64,000 nt of DNA from Streptomyces sp. NBC_01549 (lineage in GTDB: Bacteria > Actinomycetota > Actinomycetes > Streptomycetales > Streptomycetaceae): the NCBI RefSeq assembly GCF_026339955.1, contig NZ_JAPEPW010000002.1, positions 1,674,001 to 1,738,000 on the forward strand. The letters are read 5' to 3'. Under the pieces are notes generated by a model, which was given only the letters and a program-made list of their open reading frames with translations, searched no databases and had not been told where the DNA came from. Position 1 is the first letter of the stretch. Each line of letters starts with the position of its first letter. This document shows, one piece after another, positions 8,024 through 15,856 of this stretch. Position numbers and translations under genes: made by a program.

Positions 8024-8563
8024 CTATCCCGCCTGCTCCAGCCGGGCGAGCCGTGCCTTCAGTTCGGCGATCTCCGCTTCGCTGCGCTCAGTCCGTTCCG
8101 AGACCTCACTAACGACCGACTCCAGCCGCTGTTGCCGGACATCGAATCTGCGGTTGAAGTCCATCTGGAGCGACAGGGCCCGCGCCGTGGCCTCGGTCAA
8201 GGCCCGCACTTCGGGCGAGAGGCCGTTGAGGTCGATGTTCACGACCTTCGAATGCCCACGCGTGAGAGCCCGGCTCGACCTGCGCTGCTGCCCGCGAGCA
8301 AGGACCACGTGCTCGTCTGCGCGGACGACGCGGTAGCCGACGTTCGGAACGGCGACGAGTGCGTGCTTGTCCACAGTCTCGAAAGTGCGAGCGGCTCGTC
8401 GCACGGCCGCTTGGATCGTGGACCGGTCCGTGACCGCGTTGAGTTCCAGCACTTCAGCTGCCTGCTCGTAGGTGAGTACGTCGTCCACGTTGAGCGGCTT
8501 GAGCGCGTCGTAGATCGTGCGCCAGCGAGCCAGGTCGCCGACCGCTTCGAACGGCGCGGTCAC
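8024..8563 (-). CDS. Phage protein with C-terminal coiled coil, possible DNA-binding N-terminus
   Basis: 179 aa with a GTG start whose GTGA overlaps the stop of the upstream gene. The N-terminal region LTYEQAAEVLELNAVTDRS...AAVRRAARTFE resembles a helix-turn-helix or winged-helix segment. The C-terminal ~60 residues (RQQRLESVVSEVSERTERSE and EIAELKARLARLEQA) are a clear coiled coil. It is co-expressed with the frameshifted gene to the right. I do not recognise the family. Confidence 0.7.
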   Translation of the reverse strand: MTAPFEAVGDLARWRTIYDALKPLNVDDVLTYEQAAEVLELNAVTDRSTIQAAVRRAARTFETVDKHALVAVPNVGYRVVRADEHVVLARGQQRRSSRALTRGHSKVVNIDLNGLSPEVRALTEATARALSLQMDFNRRFDVRQQRLESVVSEVSERTERSEAEIAELKARLARLEQAG

Positions 8564-9131
8564 AGCTTCACCACCTGCGCGGTGAAGCGGCCGAAGCGCG
8601 GCCGGTAGTCGCCGAGGCCGATCATCGAGCCTGCCGTGTCCGCGATGTCCTTGAACTCCTCCAGCGACAGCAGCGCCGTATCCAGCGTTCCGTCTGCCTC
8701 TACGGTCCACTGGCGGAACCTGGGGCGGCAGCGCATGACCCGGTTCGTCTGAACCTTCACGGACTTCATATGCCGGAAGTTCTCGTCCGCCCACAGCCCG
8801 TCTACGTCTCGCGGACCCTGGTAGCCGAGCGGGTTCACGTCCGTGGAGATGAACACGCCGCGTGTCACCTTCACTCCAGCGCGCGTGACCTTCGCTGCAT
8901 CGATCAGGCAGCGCTGGATGTTCTCGCCGGGGATGAACGGGCCGACATCGGGGTCGATGTAGAGCCCTCCAGCGTGCTCCAGCCGCGCCAGCTTCTCGTA
9001 GTCCTCGTCGGTCTTGGTCCGCTTGGAACTGACCGCCTTCATAGCTTTGGCCATCGGGTCGAGCGGGTTGGCCAGCCGGGCGCTGGCATCAGCAGTTCGG
9101 CAGTGCCAGTGATGATGATCCGGAATTCCAT
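8560..9131 (-). pseudogene. Conserved actinophage protein interrupted by a 1-base frameshift
   Basis: An ATG at 9131 has an excellent AGGAGG six to seven bases upstream and opens MEFRIIITGTAELLMPA, then runs out of frame and stops. The adjacent frame continues at once with ARLANPLDPMAKAMKAVSSK and stays open to 8560, ending RPRFGRFTAQVVKL. Joined, they make a ~190-aa protein like conserved actinophage proteins I recall. One base appears to be missing near 9,085. The cause could be a mutation, a sequencing error, or less likely programmed frameshifting. An internal ATG (MAKAMKAVSS) could still yield the C-terminal part. Confidence 0.65.
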
Positions 9132-9150
9132 GCTTCCTCCTGGGTGTGCG

Positions 9151-9181
9151 GAAGCCCCGAGCCAGGAGGACTCGGGGCTTC
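9151..9181 (-). terminator. Terminator between GH16-like gene and frameshifted gene
   Basis: GAAGCCCCGAG paired with CTCGGGGCTTC, an 11-bp perfect stem with a 9-base loop, followed on the minus strand by ordinary sequence. It lies behind the gene at 9,224 and just upstream of the RBS of the gene starting at 9,131. Confidence 0.75.
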
Positions 9182-9223
9182 CTTCCTGCGGTGATCAAGC
9201 CGCAGGTGTATGGGGTGGGGTGG

Positions 9224-10045
9224 TCAGCTCCAGGACCAGCCGCGCACGTATTCGATGTCCATCTGGGCGCTGGTGTTCGGTGCGGCCTTGTCGCCGTTGA
9301 GCGCGGACTCGTTTTGGATGTCCCAGCTCATCGGCTTGTCGGGCACGGCGGTGGTGCTGTGGCCGACGAGCTTGCCGTCGAGGTAGAAGCGGACGTCACC
9401 GGGCCGCCACTCGATGACGGAGGTTCGCCAGGCGCCCCACGTCTTGCCGGTGTCGTAGCCGTCCTGGTCGCCGCCGATGCTGTTCTTGTGGTGCGCGAAC
9501 GCGGCGATCTTCCCGTTCCACTCCAACTCGGGGAAGTCAACCTCGCAGTTCGGGCAGCCCGCATCGTTGACGGGCCACAGAAGGTGCGCCGACTTGTAGC
9601 CGGTGGCGACTTTGCTGACGCGGAAGCGTTCCTCGTACCGTCCGTACCGCTGGCCCATCATCGCCTTGGGGACGATGGTCGCGGAGTGGATGTTGCCGGT
9701 AGCCCCTCGCCACATGCGGATGTGCAGTTGCCCGCCGGAGATCCACAGCGTGGTGGCCGGGTCGTAGTAGCCGCCGACCGGGTAGTGCCACTGGGTGGCC
9801 GTGTCGGGCCAGCCTGCCGGGTACGCCCACCAGCTGGCGCGCACCGAGCCGGTGAGGCCGCCGCAGTACGCCGCCTTGGTGTCCGCGTTGTGGTTGCAGT
9901 CGGTGAAGCGGCCTTTGGTCACTGCCGTGTTGAATCCGTCGGCGTAGCGCAGGTGCCAGGTGGGGGCTGCTTCCGCGGTGGGTGCGGTGAGCCCGGCGAG
10001 TAGGAGGCCGGCGGCGAGTGCGGCGGCTGTGAGGATGCGGCGCAT
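9224..10045 (-). CDS. Secreted GH16-type beta-glucanase-like protein
   Basis: 273 aa. The N-terminal signal peptide is MRRILTAAALAAGLLLAGL followed by a small-residue cleavage region (PTAEAAPT). The mature domain has concanavalin A-like glucanase features: DGFNTAV at the start, GRYEERFRVSK, and the segment CEVDFPELEW, which contains ExDxxE (E-V-D-F-P-E), the catalytic signature of glycoside hydrolase family 16. GH16 enzymes cut beta-1,3/1,4-glucans or related polysaccharides. Two cysteines flank the motif (CPNC). In a prophage this could be an exported depolymerase or a lysogenic-conversion enzyme. A terminator follows. Substrate is not deducible. Confidence 0.75.
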   Translation of the reverse strand: MRRILTAAALAAGLLLAGLTAPTAEAAPTWHLRYADGFNTAVTKGRFTDCNHNADTKAAYCGGLTGSVRASWWAYPAGWPDTATQWHYPVGGYYDPATTLWISGGQLHIRMWRGATGNIHSATIVPKAMMGQRYGRYEERFRVSKVATGYKSAHLLWPVNDAGCPNCEVDFPELEWNGKIAAFAHHKNSIGGDQDGYDTGKTWGAWRTSVIEWRPGDVRFYLDGKLVGHSTTAVPDKPMSWDIQNESALNGDKAAPNTSAQMDIEYVRGWSWS

Positions 10046-10058
10046 GGCACCCCCAGGT

Positions 10059-10301
10059 CTATGCGGTGCCGCTGGGCGTGGGGTCCGACACGCTGGGCGT
10101 GGTCGTCGGAGTGGGCGTGGCGGTCACGGACGGCGTCGGCTCGGGTGTCGCGGATGGCGCCGTGCTGGGCGTCCTGCTCGGCGGCTTGCTCGGCGTGGCC
10201 GTCGTGCTGCTTGGCGCCGGGCTCGGGCTGTCGTGGGTGCAGGCGACGGGTCCGACGAGGAACGCGGCGACGAACAGGGCGGTGATGACAGGGCGGCGCA
10301 C
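10059..10301 (-). CDS. Pro/Ser/Thr-rich exported lipoprotein-like peptide, 80 aa
   Basis: GTG start with GAGGAGA upstream. Residues 1-21 form a signal peptide (RRPVITALFVAAFLVGPVAC) ending in a cysteine; the lipobox is imperfect because position -3 is proline. The rest (~58 residues) is almost entirely P, S, T and A and should be extended and possibly O-glycosylated. It lies 13 bases upstream of the secreted GH16-like gene on the same strand, so the two exported proteins are probably co-transcribed. Confidence 0.6.
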   Translation of the reverse strand: MRRPVITALFVAAFLVGPVACTHDSPSPAPSSTTATPSKPPSRTPSTAPSATPEPTPSVTATPTPTTTPSVSDPTPSGTA

Positions 10302-10589
10302 GGGTCTCCTCGGGTTGCGGGTCCGCCGCCTGGGCGCTGCGCTCGTCGCGGTGCACCGGCAGGCTTCCGGACGGAGGCTTCTTGGGCCTCATCGCCAGGC
10401 GGCGGACGTTTGGCTGTCCCGCCGCCCGACGGGGGGAATGTGAGGCGGCGGGACGTCGGGGCCTGATGAGCGGCAGGACCCGGCTGGGGGTTTTGCGTCC
10501 GCCCGGCCCCCCATAGGGCCGGGCGGACGGTGAGCCGAGCGCTGGGCGCTGCGAGGCCCGAGCCTGCGCCACCACCGACGCAGGGGCTT
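10302..10589. other. Structured non-coding gap with two hairpins
   Basis: No supported gene. Two strong inverted repeats are present: GTCCCGCCGCC (10,415-10,425) with its complement at 10,444-10,454, and a 14-bp GC arm at 10,497-10,510 with its complement at 10,516-10,529. The second lies behind the HTH gene at 10,590 (minus) and is probably its terminator; the first may be a leader or a second terminator. Confidence 0.5.
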
Positions 10590-10829
10590 TCAGGCGGCGT
10601 GGGCGATGCGGACGCGCCCCTTGACCTTTGGTGGCGGGGTCGGCGTGGTGACCTCTCGGGTCTCCCTGTCGCGCTCGGCTGGGTCGATCTCCATGAGGTC
10701 GTACCGAGCGTTCTTGCCCGTGCCGTAGACGGTGATCCGTCCTTCGGATGCCCAGCGCCAGATCGTGCCGATCGGGCGTCCGGTCCAGTAGGCGACGTCG
10801 GCCGCAGTGGCGAGCGCGATGGAGGGCAC
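10590..10829 (-). CDS. Small HTH DNA-binding protein
   Basis: About 79 aa. Residues 5-45 (LATAADVAYWTGRPIGTIWR, WASEGRITVYG) read as a MerR-like or excisionase-like helix-turn-helix that reads DNA, followed by a basic tail (PKVKGRVRIAHAA). The GTG at 10829 has GGAGG at good spacing; a GTG two codons earlier (10835) is too close to it. Flanked by terminators on both sides, so it is a single-gene unit, probably a phage regulator. Confidence 0.68.
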   Translation of the reverse strand: MPSIALATAADVAYWTGRPIGTIWRWASEGRITVYGTGKNARYDLMEIDPAERDRETREVTTPTPPPKVKGRVRIAHAA

Positions 10830-10849
10830 GTCCACCTCCAGATACGACG

Positions 10850-10876
10850 AAGGCCACCCGGGTGGCGGGTGGCCTT
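10850..10876 (-). terminator. Terminator behind GIY-YIG gene
   Basis: AAGGCCACCC paired with GGGTGGCCTT, 10-bp stem and 7-base loop. It lies between the GIY-YIG gene (ending at 10,956, minus) and the small HTH gene, so it probably ends the former transcript. Confidence 0.7.
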
Positions 10877-10955
10877 AGCGCGAAAGTCGTGCGATCTAAG
10901 CAGATGATCGCTTCGGTTATCGGCGTTTGTCAACATCGTTGGCCACAACCAACGC

Positions 10956-11729
10956 TTACGCCGCCTTGCGCCCTCGATTCGCGAGGGACTTCAGATCTGA
11001 CAGGAAGTACAACTGGATGCCGTTCTCGTCGTGGAGGACGTGGTGCAGCTTCTTGCGGTGGACCCACACGCGCGCCGTTCCCAATCGAATGCCGAGTTGG
11101 CGGGTCCCGGCTTCCAGGGTGACCAGATGCGTGGTGACGGGCAGTTCAGGAAGTCGAGCGCGACTGGGGCGCCGTGAGAGGTTCTGAAGCGTTGGCCATG
11201 TCGGGTTTGGCGCGCCGTGCTCCTCGCGGACGCTTGCGATGTGCGCTTCGAGCGCGTCGTCGCGGCGGAAGTACTCTGCGGCGTTACTGAGCCGGAGGGC
11301 GCGGAACTGCTGGTGCCTCTCAGCTTCCTCTGCTCGCCCGCCGGGTTCCCAGGCGAGGATTTCGTCAGGCAGGAATCCACCGAATCGCTTGTGCGGCTTC
11401 GAGGTGTAGCCGATCTTCACGAGCTTCCCTCGCCGCGCGTAGTACACGATCGAGGAGGGGATGCGCCCGGGGCGGCGATCTTCTTCGTCCTGAAGGTGCT
11501 GCGCGTACTTCCGTCGACCATCGGCGATTGCCTGGTTGATCGTCTCGGCGTCGAGGTCTCCGCCCGTGCGTCGTATCCGTTGGAGCTCGGCAGCGATGAG
11601 CACGAAGGCGGGTTCGTCCTGATCGACTGCGTCCACCAGGACCTGGACGCCGGGGCGGACCCCAGACGACCCTTCACGGACCATCCCGTAGGGCCTGGCG
11701 AGAGGGATCTTGCGGCTACTCTGAATCAT
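10956..11729 (-). CDS. GIY-YIG superfamily (T5orf172/MUG113-like) nuclease-like protein
   Basis: 257 aa. Residues ~92-165 carry the GIY-YIG core variant IVYYARRGKLVKIGYTSKP followed by KRFGGFLPDEILAWEPGG, with EAERHQQFRALR and AAEYFRRDDALEAHI behind it. This is the pattern of the T5orf172/MUG113 branch, in which the first strand reads VYY and the second VKIG. The conserved R (KRF) and the E of EAERHQQF are the likely active residues. The N-terminal 85 residues are helical. It stands alone between the XRE regulator and a terminator, as free-standing phage nucleases often do. Confidence 0.75.
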   Translation of the reverse strand: MIQSSRKIPLARPYGMVREGSSGVRPGVQVLVDAVDQDEPAFVLIAAELQRIRRTGGDLDAETINQAIADGRRKYAQHLQDEEDRRPGRIPSSIVYYARRGKLVKIGYTSKPHKRFGGFLPDEILAWEPGGRAEEAERHQQFRALRLSNAAEYFRRDDALEAHIASVREEHGAPNPTWPTLQNLSRRPSRARLPELPVTTHLVTLEAGTRQLGIRLGTARVWVHRKKLHHVLHDENGIQLYFLSDLKSLANRGRKAA

Positions 11730-11820
11730 GTCGGCGCTCCTTCGTAGCGTCGGCCACGCCCCGGGATCGGTCGCACGATCGCCGGGGTCTCAACTACCCC
11801 AATTCTACCGGCTTTTCGAT

Positions 11821-12201
11821 CTATTCGTCGGGGTTCGCGCAGGTCAGGATGGATGCCGCTTCCCGCCGCTCCCGCATGCGTAGCCGGTACCCGGCTTCGA
11901 AAAAGTGATGACGCTCGAACGGCTCTTCCATGCGGGGGCGCATGAACTCCATCGCGTCGACTTCCAACACTGCGGCGATGATGGAGAGTTCGTCCACGGT
12001 CAGGTTCCTGCGAAGCCCTTCGGGCCTGGCGTTCCGCTCGATCTGGGTCAAGGTCAAGTAGTTGAGCCAGGCGTACCCACGAGAAATGCATTCGCTGGCC
12101 AGTCGCTTCCGGCTCCAGCTTCTTCCTTCGCGGACGGTCTTCACGCGCGATCCAACGAGGTCCGAGACCTCTACCTGGTCCTCAGTGCGATGCTTCGGCA
12201 T
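11821..12201 (-). CDS. XRE-type HTH regulator
   Basis: 126 aa. Residues 13-75 form a lambda-repressor-like helix-turn-helix: VGSRVKTVREGRSWSRKRLA, then YLTLTQIERNARPEGLRRNL and LTVDELSIIAAVLEVDAMEF. The C-terminal ~40 residues are charged and carry no protease or sensor domain. It lies 91 bases upstream of the GIY-YIG gene on the same strand. A Cro/CI-like or accessory role is possible; two more HTH genes near the integrase are better immunity-switch candidates. Confidence 0.75.
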   Translation of the reverse strand: MPKHRTEDQVEVSDLVGSRVKTVREGRSWSRKRLASECISRGYAWLNYLTLTQIERNARPEGLRRNLTVDELSIIAAVLEVDAMEFMRPRMEEPFERHHFFEAGYRLRMRERREAASILTCANPDE

Positions 12202-12225
12202 AGCTCCGTCCTCGGTCGTCGGCCA

Positions 12226-12936
12226 CTACGCTGCCGCACCCGTCTGCTGAATCTGCTCGGCAGCCACAGCCTCCTGCGCGGCCCGCAACTCCCGCCACTC
12301 CCCCAGCGTCTCCCACCGGCTGCCGCACGCCCCGCAACGAACCCGGTGGCTGGCGGCCGAGGCGGTCAATGGCTGCCCGCACAGGCCTGCTTCGAGCCGT
12401 CCGGGGCAGGCGCCGATCTGGACACGGCCCGGCTTGCGCTCGTCGTTGACTATGGCGGTGCATTCGCCGTGCAGGCGGCGCAGGTCGTCGATGTCCTGGC
12501 CCACCGACTCGTAGGCGTCGCACGCCCACGGCAGGTTGTTGGCGAGGAACGTGACGTGCTCGGGGACGGCTTGTGTTGGGGAGCCGCGCCAGGGGGCGAC
12601 GGTCCATCCGAGCGCCTTCCGCCACGAGTCCTCAATATCCCGCAGCCGGGCGGCTGCACCGCCAGGCCCGACGAGCGCGAGGACTTCGAGCCGGGGCGGT
12701 ATCGGCGGAGTCTTCGAGCCGGACGAGCCGCCGCCGGGGCGCCGTGCGCCACGCATGAGGGCCGCAGTCGTGTTCAGCTGCCGGAAGAGGACGGGGAGTT
12801 CGGCTATGCGGGTGGCCGTCCGGTCTTCGCAGGGCCGGCAGGCTTGCCGGTCGAGCTCGTCAGTCCAGAGTTCGCGTCCGCAGGGGTTGCAGACCGGCCA
12901 GTTGTAGCCGTCGTCGTCGGGGGTGTGGTCGTGCAT
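12226..12936 (-). CDS. Zinc-ribbon phage protein of unknown function
   Basis: 236 aa. It opens MHDHTPDDDGYNWPVCNPCG and contains an N-terminal four-Cys motif (CNPCGRELWTDELDRQACRPC) and a C-terminal ribbon (IGACPGRLEAGLCGQ ... VRCGACGSRW), so two zinc-binding sites bracket a helical core. The ATG at 12936 has AGGAG about eight bases upstream; the frame is open further without an RBS. Similar two-ribbon proteins are common in Streptomyces prophages, but I cannot name a function. Confidence 0.68.
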   Translation of the reverse strand: MHDHTPDDDGYNWPVCNPCGRELWTDELDRQACRPCEDRTATRIAELPVLFRQLNTTAALMRGARRPGGGSSGSKTPPIPPRLEVLALVGPGGAAARLRDIEDSWRKALGWTVAPWRGSPTQAVPEHVTFLANNLPWACDAYESVGQDIDDLRRLHGECTAIVNDERKPGRVQIGACPGRLEAGLCGQPLTASAASHRVRCGACGSRWETLGEWRELRAAQEAVAAEQIQQTGAAA

Positions 12937-13029
12937 GCTGCTGCTCCTCGGCGGTGGTACGGGAAGCGGGGGCACTACTGAGCCAATATTGCCCCATGGG
13001 GTTGACACCGCGGGTCGATGTCATAGCGG

Positions 13030-13057
13030 AGGCCCGCCCCGAACTCAGGGCGGGCCT
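13030..13057 (-). terminator. Terminator behind gene at 13,078
   Basis: AGGCCCGCCC paired with GGGCGGGCCT, 10-bp stem and 8-base loop, 20 bases past the stop of the minus-strand gene. Confidence 0.75.
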
Positions 13058-13077
13058 TGCGCGTGCTGGTCGGCCCT

Positions 13078-13554
13078 TCACCCCTCCCAGCCGCGGGCGA
13101 CGTCCAGCGCCCGGCGCAGCGCGGACGCGAGCGGGAGACGCTGGGCTTCCGGCAGGGTCACGGACGCGGCCACGGTGCCAGTGTCGGTGTCCTCGATCGC
13201 GGTGAGCGTGAATGCGTCCGCCATCGGGTTGAGCGCGAGTCCGCTGTCGTCGCCGAGCCAGGTCCCGATACGGCCCTTCGCCGTGCCGTCCGTGTAGTGC
13301 GGCTCGTGCTCCCAGTGCGATGTGACGGGCTCGCCGAGGACGGTGAGCAGGGCCGGGAGGTCGGTGGTGGTGATGGCGGCCTGCGCGGCGTGGGCCTTGT
13401 CCCTGGTGACGCGGAGGTACACCTCGGCGCAGCCCGGGTCCTCACGCAGGCCGGCGGGGATGACGGTGAGCGTCGCCCCGTCGGGGGTGGTGTAGTCCCA
13501 GGGCTGGGGGGTGAGTTCGGCGGTGACGGTGTTGAGGGCGTCGCGGAAGTCCAC
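13078..13554 (-). CDS. Hypothetical phage/plasmid protein, 158 aa
   Basis: GTG start at 13554 with AAGGAG upstream. The protein opens DFRDALNTVTAELTPQPWDY and is rich in beta segments (TLTVIPAGL, EVYLRVTRD, SHWEHEPHYTDG). There is no catalytic motif or membrane segment. It is the last gene of a run of small minus-strand genes (13,078-14,983) and is followed by a terminator. Confidence 0.65.
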   Translation of the reverse strand: MDFRDALNTVTAELTPQPWDYTTPDGATLTVIPAGLREDPGCAEVYLRVTRDKAHAAQAAITTTDLPALLTVLGEPVTSHWEHEPHYTDGTAKGRIGTWLGDDSGLALNPMADAFTLTAIEDTDTGTVAASVTLPEAQRLPLASALRRALDVARGWEG

Positions 13555-13659
13555 GGCTGGCTCCTTCGGTTCGGGCCGGTGAGGCGGCAGGTCAGACGGT
13601 GCGGCGGGTGGCACGCTTCCAGCTGTTGCGCTCGCTGCGCTTGGCGCGCCGGCGGGTGA

Positions 13660-14016
13660 TCACTGCGGGGCCCCGTCGTACCAGTCGGCGGGCAGCTCGC
13701 ACAGGTGCCAGTCCGCGGGCAGCGGTGCGAGGGGCTCGGCGTCGGCGGAGCAGGGCGCCGGCCAGGTGCGCCGCCAGCTGCGCGCATGCCGGACACGTTC
13801 GCCGAGGATCGGGTTCCAGCGGAAGATCTCGATGATTGAGATGCGGGTGAAGGATCGGGCGTGCCCGAACTCGTCGGTGAACGCGACAGGGGCGCCTGCC
13901 TCCGCCGCTTCCAGGTACGAGCGGGCCGTCTTGTAGGCCTCTTCGGCGGTGGCGTAGCGGCCGAGCCGGGCGGAGTTGACGTCCAGGGTGAACGGGTGGG
14001 CTTCGGGGTTGGACAC
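13660..14016 (-). CDS. Hypothetical protein, 118 aa
   Basis: Begins MSNPEAHPFTLDVNSARLGR from a GTG. The segment GRYATAEEAYKTARSYLEA and VAFTDEFGHARSFTRIS suggest a small alpha/beta fold. It has two cysteines late in the protein and no known domain. It is in the same small-gene operon as its neighbours. Confidence 0.6.
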   Translation of the reverse strand: MSNPEAHPFTLDVNSARLGRYATAEEAYKTARSYLEAAEAGAPVAFTDEFGHARSFTRISIIEIFRWNPILGERVRHARSWRRTWPAPCSADAEPLAPLPADWHLCELPADWYDGAPQ

Positions 14017-14057
14017 AACAGGCTCCTTACGGGGTGGTGACGGCGGACTGCGGCGGC

Positions 14058-14465
14058 TCAGTACCAGTGGCCGTCGGCGTTGCGGGTGTTGACCCAGCTC
14101 TCGGCGTAGGGCTCGCTGGCACCCTCGGGCATCGGGTAGCGGATGACGGCGTGATGCCGGTAGGTGGCCAGCACGGTGGCGGGACTGGGGGGTCCGCTGA
14201 CGTGGTGAATGGTGATCTCGTCACCGGCGCGCAGGCCGAGGAAGTCGGCGGTGGGGATCATGGCGACGTTCCTGCGCCACCAGCCCCAGGCCTTGCCGTC
14301 GCCGCGCGGGCTGTCGGGCATGGGCTCGAAGTCGTTGCCGGGCCGGTAGTCGTAGGCGTAGCCGGGGTTGAGGGCCCAACGGGTCTGGGTGAGGGTGGGG
14401 CTGTAGAGGTGGCCACGGTCGAAGGCTGCGGGCACCGCCGAGTCGGGGTATGCGGGGGCGGTCAC
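14058..14465 (-). CDS. Hypothetical protein, 135 aa
   Basis: GTG start at 14465 overlapping the upstream stop as GTGA, indicating translational coupling. The C-terminal half (LGLRAGDEITIHHVSGPPS, TVLATYRHHAVIRYP) looks like a small beta-barrel with an exposed surface. No motif supports a function. Confidence 0.65.
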   Translation of the reverse strand: MTAPAYPDSAVPAAFDRGHLYSPTLTQTRWALNPGYAYDYRPGNDFEPMPDSPRGDGKAWGWWRRNVAMIPTADFLGLRAGDEITIHHVSGPPSPATVLATYRHHAVIRYPMPEGASEPYAESWVNTRNADGHWY

Positions 14466-14713
14466 AGCAGGCCTTCCGGGTCGGCGAACAGGGCGGCGGT
14501 GCGCGCCCACTGGTGGCGGTCGCCGTGCCCGTCGGGCATCAGCGTCGCGTTGCGGAATGCCGCGATGAGTTGAGCGCGGCGCAGGCCGTCGAAGCCGTAC
14601 TCGTCGACCGCCGCTTTGCGCATCGCCTGCGCGTCGTGTGGGGTGACGAGAGACCCGGTGGGCAGCTCAGACAGGTAGATCGCCTGCCCGGCGGGAGTGA
14701 GCGTGGTGTCCAT
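14462..14713 (-). CDS. Hypothetical protein, 83 aa
   Basis: Opens MDTTLTPAGQAIYLSELPTG and is mostly helical (AQAMRKAAVDEYGFDGLRRA). It is coupled through GTGA to the next gene. No recognised family. Confidence 0.62.
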   Translation of the reverse strand: MDTTLTPAGQAIYLSELPTGSLVTPHDAQAMRKAAVDEYGFDGLRRAQLIAAFRNATLMPDGHGDRHQWARTAALFADPEGLL

Positions 14714-14788
14714 CGGGTCCCCCTTGGTGCGGTGGTTCGGTGGGCGGGCAAAGCTGTCGGGCTTGTGCCGTTAGATCAGGTCTTGCAT

Positions 14789-14983
14789 TCAGTCCGGGAT
14801 GTCGGCGATCAGGGCGAGTTCGTCTTCGCCGTAGGCGCGCATCACCTCGGACTTGCCGTCGTCGACGAGGACTCCGTAGTCCCCCCACTTGTCGAGGGGG
14901 TGGATGACGGTCCCGGGGGAACCGGCGGGGGCTCGGCTGTCGTCAACGGTGGTTCGGACGCGCTGTCCGGGGTGGAACGGCAT
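14789..14983 (-). CDS. Small SH3/KOW-like protein, 64 aa
   Basis: Sequence MPFHPGQRVRTTVDDSRAPAG, SPGTVIHPLDKWGDYGVLVD and a C-terminal acidic helix. The spacing GQ-V-x-T ... G-x-V ... Y-x-V-x-V-D resembles KOW/SH3-like small beta-barrels that bind nucleic acid or protein. Function unknown; first gene of its small operon. Confidence 0.6.
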   Translation of the reverse strand: MPFHPGQRVRTTVDDSRAPAGSPGTVIHPLDKWGDYGVLVDDGKSEVMRAYGEDELALIADIPD

Positions 14984-15032
14984 GACGGTTCTCCTTGCGC
15001 CTTGAGGCGGGCGGCGGTGGTTCGGTGGTGAA

Positions 15033-15054
15033 GCCCGGCCCCGAAAGGCCGGGC
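15033..15054 (-). terminator. Terminator behind gene at 15,063
   Basis: GCCCGGCC paired with GGCCGGGC, 8-bp stem and 6-base loop, immediately after the stop of the minus-strand gene. Confidence 0.7.
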
Positions 15055-15062
15055 GGGGTGGC

Positions 15063-15698
15063 TCAGGCAGCTTGTGCGAGGAGCTGGGTGCGCATCCGTG
15101 CGAAGTACTGGGCGCCTGCGCTGGTGGTGTTGACTCCGGCGTCGACCATGTCGCCGAGGAGCTTGCAGAACTGCCAGGGGCTCATCTGGTCGATGTGCTC
15201 GATCACGATCCAGGAGCCGCGTCCGTTCTTGATGTCCTTGGCCCAGGTGGAAGCGGCGTCGAAGGCTGCGGCGAAGACGGCTTCCTCGGCGGGCGGGAAG
15301 GTTCCGCGATGCATGGCGGCTGTGACGGTCCATTCGGCGATTTCGCGGTGGAGGTCGTGGCCGTTGCGGTCGCGGCGGGTGCGGGTGCCGATGGAGAGGA
15401 AGTACCGCATGGTCTTCGCGAACTGCTGGCCCTTGGTCGGCTGTTCGACCGTCTCGGCCTGCGGCTCGGATGCGGTCTCCCGGCGGACGGTCACTTTGCC
15501 GCCGCGCCGGAATCCGAGGAGGCCGCGGTTGGTGTAGACGTCGGCGAGTCGGTCGGAGGCCATCCAGTGGACGGAGTCGACGACCCAGGACCCGGTGATG
15601 GCCTGGGTTCCGTGGTCGAAGTTCCAGGCGGTGTAGGCCACGATCTCGTCGCCCTTGACGAGGTCCTCGGCGCTGATGGTGATGTCGGTGGTGGCCAT
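15063..15698 (-). CDS. Hypothetical operator-controlled protein, 211 aa
   Basis: Opens MATTDITISAEDLVKGDEIV; residues 1-75 look like a small beta domain with DEIVAYTAWNFD and GSWVVDSVHWM. The C-terminal ~120 residues are helical and contain QFAKTMRYFLSIGTRTRRDR and NGRGSWIVIEHIDQMSPWQF. The start at 15698 follows GGGGAG. It has its own promoter overlapping a 12-bp perfect inverted repeat and is divergent from a HTH gene, which probably controls it. No family recognised. Confidence 0.7.
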   Translation of the reverse strand: MATTDITISAEDLVKGDEIVAYTAWNFDHGTQAITGSWVVDSVHWMASDRLADVYTNRGLLGFRRGGKVTVRRETASEPQAETVEQPTKGQQFAKTMRYFLSIGTRTRRDRNGHDLHREIAEWTVTAAMHRGTFPPAEEAVFAAAFDAASTWAKDIKNGRGSWIVIEHIDQMSPWQFCKLLGDMVDAGVNTTSAGAQYFARMRTQLLAQAA

Positions 15699-15746
15699 TG
15701 CCGTCTCCCCTGCTGGTCTCCCTGGCGATAACTTCGCCTCGTTGAC

Positions 15747-15784
15747 ATTGACAAGGTTAGGCGCCACGGAGGAACCTTGTCAAT
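15747..15784. promoter_or_regulatory. Operator: 12-bp perfect inverted repeat in divergent promoter region
   Basis: ATTGACAAGGTT (15,747-15,758) and AACCTTGTCAAT (15,773-15,784) are exact complements separated by 14 bases. For the minus strand the right arm supplies a perfect -35 TTGACA (15,783-15,778) and the left arm a -10 TAACCT (15,759-15,754) with an 18-bp spacer. A dimeric repressor here would block both promoter boxes. A weaker pair TTGTC/GACAA lies at ~15,826-15,847. Confidence 0.78.
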
Positions 15785-15856
15785 ATGAACGCAGTGAAGT
15801 TGGAAGAGTGGTGGGCCGCTAGACTTTGTCGACGTCAAGATGACAAGGGAGCATGG

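Noticed and set aside
9146..10003. Plus-strand 285-codon ORF over the GH16-type gene
   Set aside because: Shadow of the minus-strand gene, which has a signal peptide and a catalytic motif.
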